A stretch of 64,000 nt of DNA from Tetmemena sp. SeJ-2015. Its lineage: Eukaryota; Ciliophora; Spirotrichea; Sporadotrichida; Oxytrichidae. This document shows, in pieces, positions 61,320 through 64,000 of the stretch. Position 1 is the first letter of the stretch. Each line of letters starts with the position of its first letter. The notes below the pieces were generated by a model. The model made no database searches and was not told the DNA's origin. It saw nothing but the letters and a program-made list of their open reading frames with translations. Position numbers and translations under genes: made by a program. The stretch is from assembly GCA_027382625.1 (NCBI GenBank), contig JAJKFJ010021028.1, positions 41,552-105,551 of the forward strand, read 5' to 3'.

Positions 61320-63959
61320 TCATTTTAAGATACACTTTCGGAATATTGTCTTTACTATTTTGAAGATCAACACGACTCCTAAATACAGTATAAAAAAGAA
61401 AAGCAGAGTTATATCTATCTCTGTATACTAAAGGAAAATCATTTTGCTGAATTAATTAACCCTAGTTACTTGAATGAACTCAAAGTTTTCTCGAATTTAT
61501 TTATCATCTAACTCTATTGAAGTGGATGCGTTCTTTGTTTTTAAACTCTACTAGTTTTTGTAAGAGAGTTAATTTTATGAAACTAGTTAGCCAATCCAGT
61601 ACTCCAGAGTTTCTTCTTCACTCTCTTTTTCGTTTGTAATTATTTTAGAATAGCTCATCATGCTTTCTTAATAGAAGTTAATTATAATAGTAGTGTAAGA
61701 CTTAATAAAATGAAAGTTGTTCTATTCCAAAAGCTTGAGTTGCTGTACCATATACCTGTAGTTCATAAATTAAAATCTTGTAAGCTTCATTATAATTTAC
61801 ACTTTACAAGTTTATTTCTGATGCATCTACCTAGTTTGAGGTTCTAAACATGGTAGCAGTATAAGAATTAGTCATAAGCACCCACTGGAAACACAATCAT
61901 TCACCTAACATTAAAATCTTATACAACAAATTAGAAAATCGTATTCAGATTGGCTTTTTGAATTCAACTGCTTCAAGTAAACTGTTTTAGCCCCCATGAG
62001 TTACAAAGACTTTGGTGTTGGGCCGGCTTAGTAGAGTAATTTGAGGAACATACTCTTGGAAGAGAATGTTAGGGTTTTATTTCTTGAACATCTCCATCTC
62101 TAATTTAGGCAAGAGCTCCATTCCCTGAGTGGCAAATACAAAAGCCCACCCATGCTAAGCAGAGGCGTAAATAAAGTTAATCATAGAGATTTTTCGTAAA
62201 AGGCGTAGCTCATGAACTGAAGGAGTATAGGGTGATGCCACTTATAAGGGAAGTAAGCCGTTCCAAAAGCTACCAGGCAAATCTTTTTATGCTTTCTGTA
62301 AAATTGATCTAACTCTTAAGGCAATTATGTGTCAACGCTGCTTAGTGCTCTCTTGAACGACTATGGTAAAATATATTCCATAATTGATCTTTCAAATATG
62401 AAGGGAGATAAGTTTACAAATTTGAAAGTTGGAGATAGTGGAGTATTTGGATTTATCCCCTAAAAGCTAAACACGAGAGTCAAGTTTGCATGTCTATTGT
62501 TTAAGAATCTGCAAAATGAGAATATTCTGCAGGCATATTATTGCCGAAGATCCATGCTTAGCGATATCTCATCCAAGAATCGTATAGAAGTTAAGTTAAG
62601 AAATTTTCCACTCTCAACAAAGCTGCATTTAAAATAAAATTCTCATAATTTCTAAGTCTAAATTTAGGGAGAGTCTTTGAAGAAAACTTGTCTTAACAAG
62701 TTTTAATGACTGCTATAAAACAATACAAAGTTAAATACTATGTGAAGGCTACTCTCCACTCTTTTAGAGAAGAAAAGCTTCACAGGGGCCATTTACGATT
62801 TAAATGAAAAGAGGAATCTCTAGGAAATTAGCTGCTACTTGCAAATAGTCCATCTGTTCAGAGATTAATATATCAAAGTTCTTTTCCTTTACTTTCTCAT
62901 AAAACTACCTTTAAACTTGTATGTATCTACAAATAAAACAAGCATGAAATATAATTCTTTCTAAATACGTTTAGTAGGTGAATTGATTTTGAATATGTAT
63001 GGCAGATGTTTCTGCAAAATTCCAGAGATTTTAATGATCACTGATATATCTAAATTTGTCTCTTTGTTAATTCTTAATATCAGTAGGGATTGGAGGCTCT
63101 ACCAGAACCTCAACCCCGCTTGATTTCAATCTTTGAGCTATTTTGTCAAGCTATAAATAAATAAGCTAAGGTACAATCATGGCAACTTGATAGCCCTAAT
63201 TAACTAAAGATTCCGCTATTCCTGAGTTTATTATCATGTGACTAGAGCTTTAAACGCCTTTTATTAGGATTTTTATCTTTTTCCTGATTTCGATTGAATT
63301 TTCATTCTTTTAATCGGCTTTAAGGAAATATGACGAGTGATCTCAGCTTTACTTAACTGAGAACTTATTATACGTTCAGCCCCGATTTTTTAAAAACTTT
63401 TCAGTTTCTTCTGTAAAGCCTGGACGAACGAGGGCGAAGCCTTTTCCTCTGGTTAAACTTGGTACTGTAAGCGCTCCTTGTCGACCGAGTATTGCTAGAA
63501 AAAATTCAAAAAAAGGTAATTTTACTTTATTTAAATCCCACAAATTTTAGGGTATTTATGGACTGCAACATGCCTATTATGGATGGTTTTGAAGCAACTT
63601 CTCTAAAGTTCAGTAAAAAGACTAAAAACAGTGGCTACTTACTGGGCGAGCTAGCTTCCTAGCCAGTAGTCAAAAATCGGGGCTGAACGTATAATATTTA
63701 TGAGAATTTAAATGAAATTAGTTTAGTAAATTAAATTCTTTGTGTAAATATGCCTTTTTATGAAAAAAGAATTTTAAAGCAGCTTTTAATTTTATCGAGA
63801 TTCTTGAACTATAAACTTTGGATTAAATTACTTATTTAAATTTTTAATTAAATCTTCACAATAATACGCATGTTTTCCTAGAGAGGAAGCAATGCTATCG
63901 TTTAAAGCTGCTATTAAAACTATTGCTAGATAGAAGCTACAAATATGATTAGGTTTCAT
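61320..63959 (-). CDS. UDP-glycosyltransferase family member 4
   Basis: First MDS at about 63750-63959 encodes a signal peptide (MKPNHICSFYLAIVLIAALN) and KHAYYCEDLIKNLNKQFNP. A long IES (about 63330-63740) containing a terminal-inverted-repeat element separates it from KKIKILIKGVQSSSHMIINS, GIAESLVNQGYQVAMIVP, VEVLVEPPIPTDIK, LTLVFSFQGINPNTPLSPTF, ICLVAFGTAYFPY, NTKVFVTHGG with QNSLLEAVEF, VGAYDQF, a segment VLDWLTSF, and a C-terminal membrane helix ITLLFFFILYLGVVLIFKI with tail VKTIFRKCILK, TGA 61320-61322. Several IESs inside. Same layout as member 1. Confidence 0.82.
63366..63696. mobile_element. Small terminal-inverted-repeat element with TA ends
   Basis: Perfect 23-bp inverted repeats at 63368-63390 and 63672-63694 (outer sequence TTATACGTTCAGCCCCG), each flanked by TA (63366-63367, 63695-63696). 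Interior of about 280 bp is too small for a transposase. It lies inside the IES between the first two MDSs of the glycosyltransferase gene. TA duplication plus inverted repeats fits a Tc1/mariner-type MITE, but the class is inferred. The interior encodes part of a receiver domain (next entry). Confidence 0.8.
63552..63605 (+). pseudogene. Receiver-domain fragment inside the inverted-repeat element
   Basis: Plus-strand reading VFMDCNMPIMDGFEATSLK is the signature around the phospho-accepting aspartate of response regulators and hybrid histidine kinases (Asp codon 63561-63563). A GT-AG pair immediately upstream (about 63515-63550) looks like an intron. Only this slice is present, so it is a captured fragment rather than a gene. 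Confidence 0.75.
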
Positions 63960-64000
63960 TGATTATTTTATTGTAATTCATTCATTCATTTTTAATTTAA

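Overview
This window reads as germline (micronuclear) DNA of a hypotrich ciliate of the Oxytricha/Stylonychia/Tetmemena kind. Open reading frames make sense only if TAA and TAG are read as glutamine and TGA alone as stop, the hypotrich code. Many genes are broken by short AT-rich segments flanked by identical 3-12 bp direct repeats. Removing the segment plus one repeat copy restores the frame and a recognisable protein each time I tried it. That is the signature of internal eliminated sequences (IESs) and pointers between macronuclear-destined segments (MDSs). Genuine GT-AG introns of 25-99 bp also occur.

Layout. 1-1330: 3' part of a calcium-dependent-kinase-like gene (+). 1765-7698: one P-type IIC (Na+/K+ type) ATPase, scrambled in the odd/even manner: half of its segments lie at about 4530-7698, the interleaving half at 1765-4480, all on the minus strand, joined by pointers of 6-11 bp. 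8396-11290: MUL1-like membrane RING E3 ligase (-), with an out-of-order segment and a 600 bp IES. 11364-18495: four minus-strand Q-rich/coiled-coil genes, one with leucine-rich repeats. 19575-25200: EF-hand plus WD-repeat gene (+). 25400-26318: Polycomb-type RING protein (+). 26784-30070: glucosidase II alpha (GH31, +). 30691-32242: MOCS3/UBA4-like E1 and rhodanese gene whose 5' half is inverted relative to its 3' half. 32598-37646: long coiled-coil gene (-). 37707-42271: protein kinase whose N-lobe half (-) and C-lobe half (+) lie 3.9 kb apart in opposite orientation, with two other genes between them. 42311-49863: small unknown genes and a very large helical protein. 49914-51257: KIN17-like DNA/RNA-binding protein. 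51380-63959: a tandem family of four UDP-glycosyltransferase genes (-), interrupted by an unrelated gene lying between two near-identical 457 bp repeats, and ending with a small terminal-inverted-repeat element carrying a piece of a two-component receiver domain.

The genes have unrelated functions, as expected where each locus becomes its own macronuclear nanochromosome. The strongest results are the three rearranged genes (ATPase, MOCS3-like, kinase), whose pointers can be placed to the base, and the gene nested in the UDP-glycosyltransferase repeat. All gene boundaries here are germline spans containing IESs; where an end is only approximate I say so.
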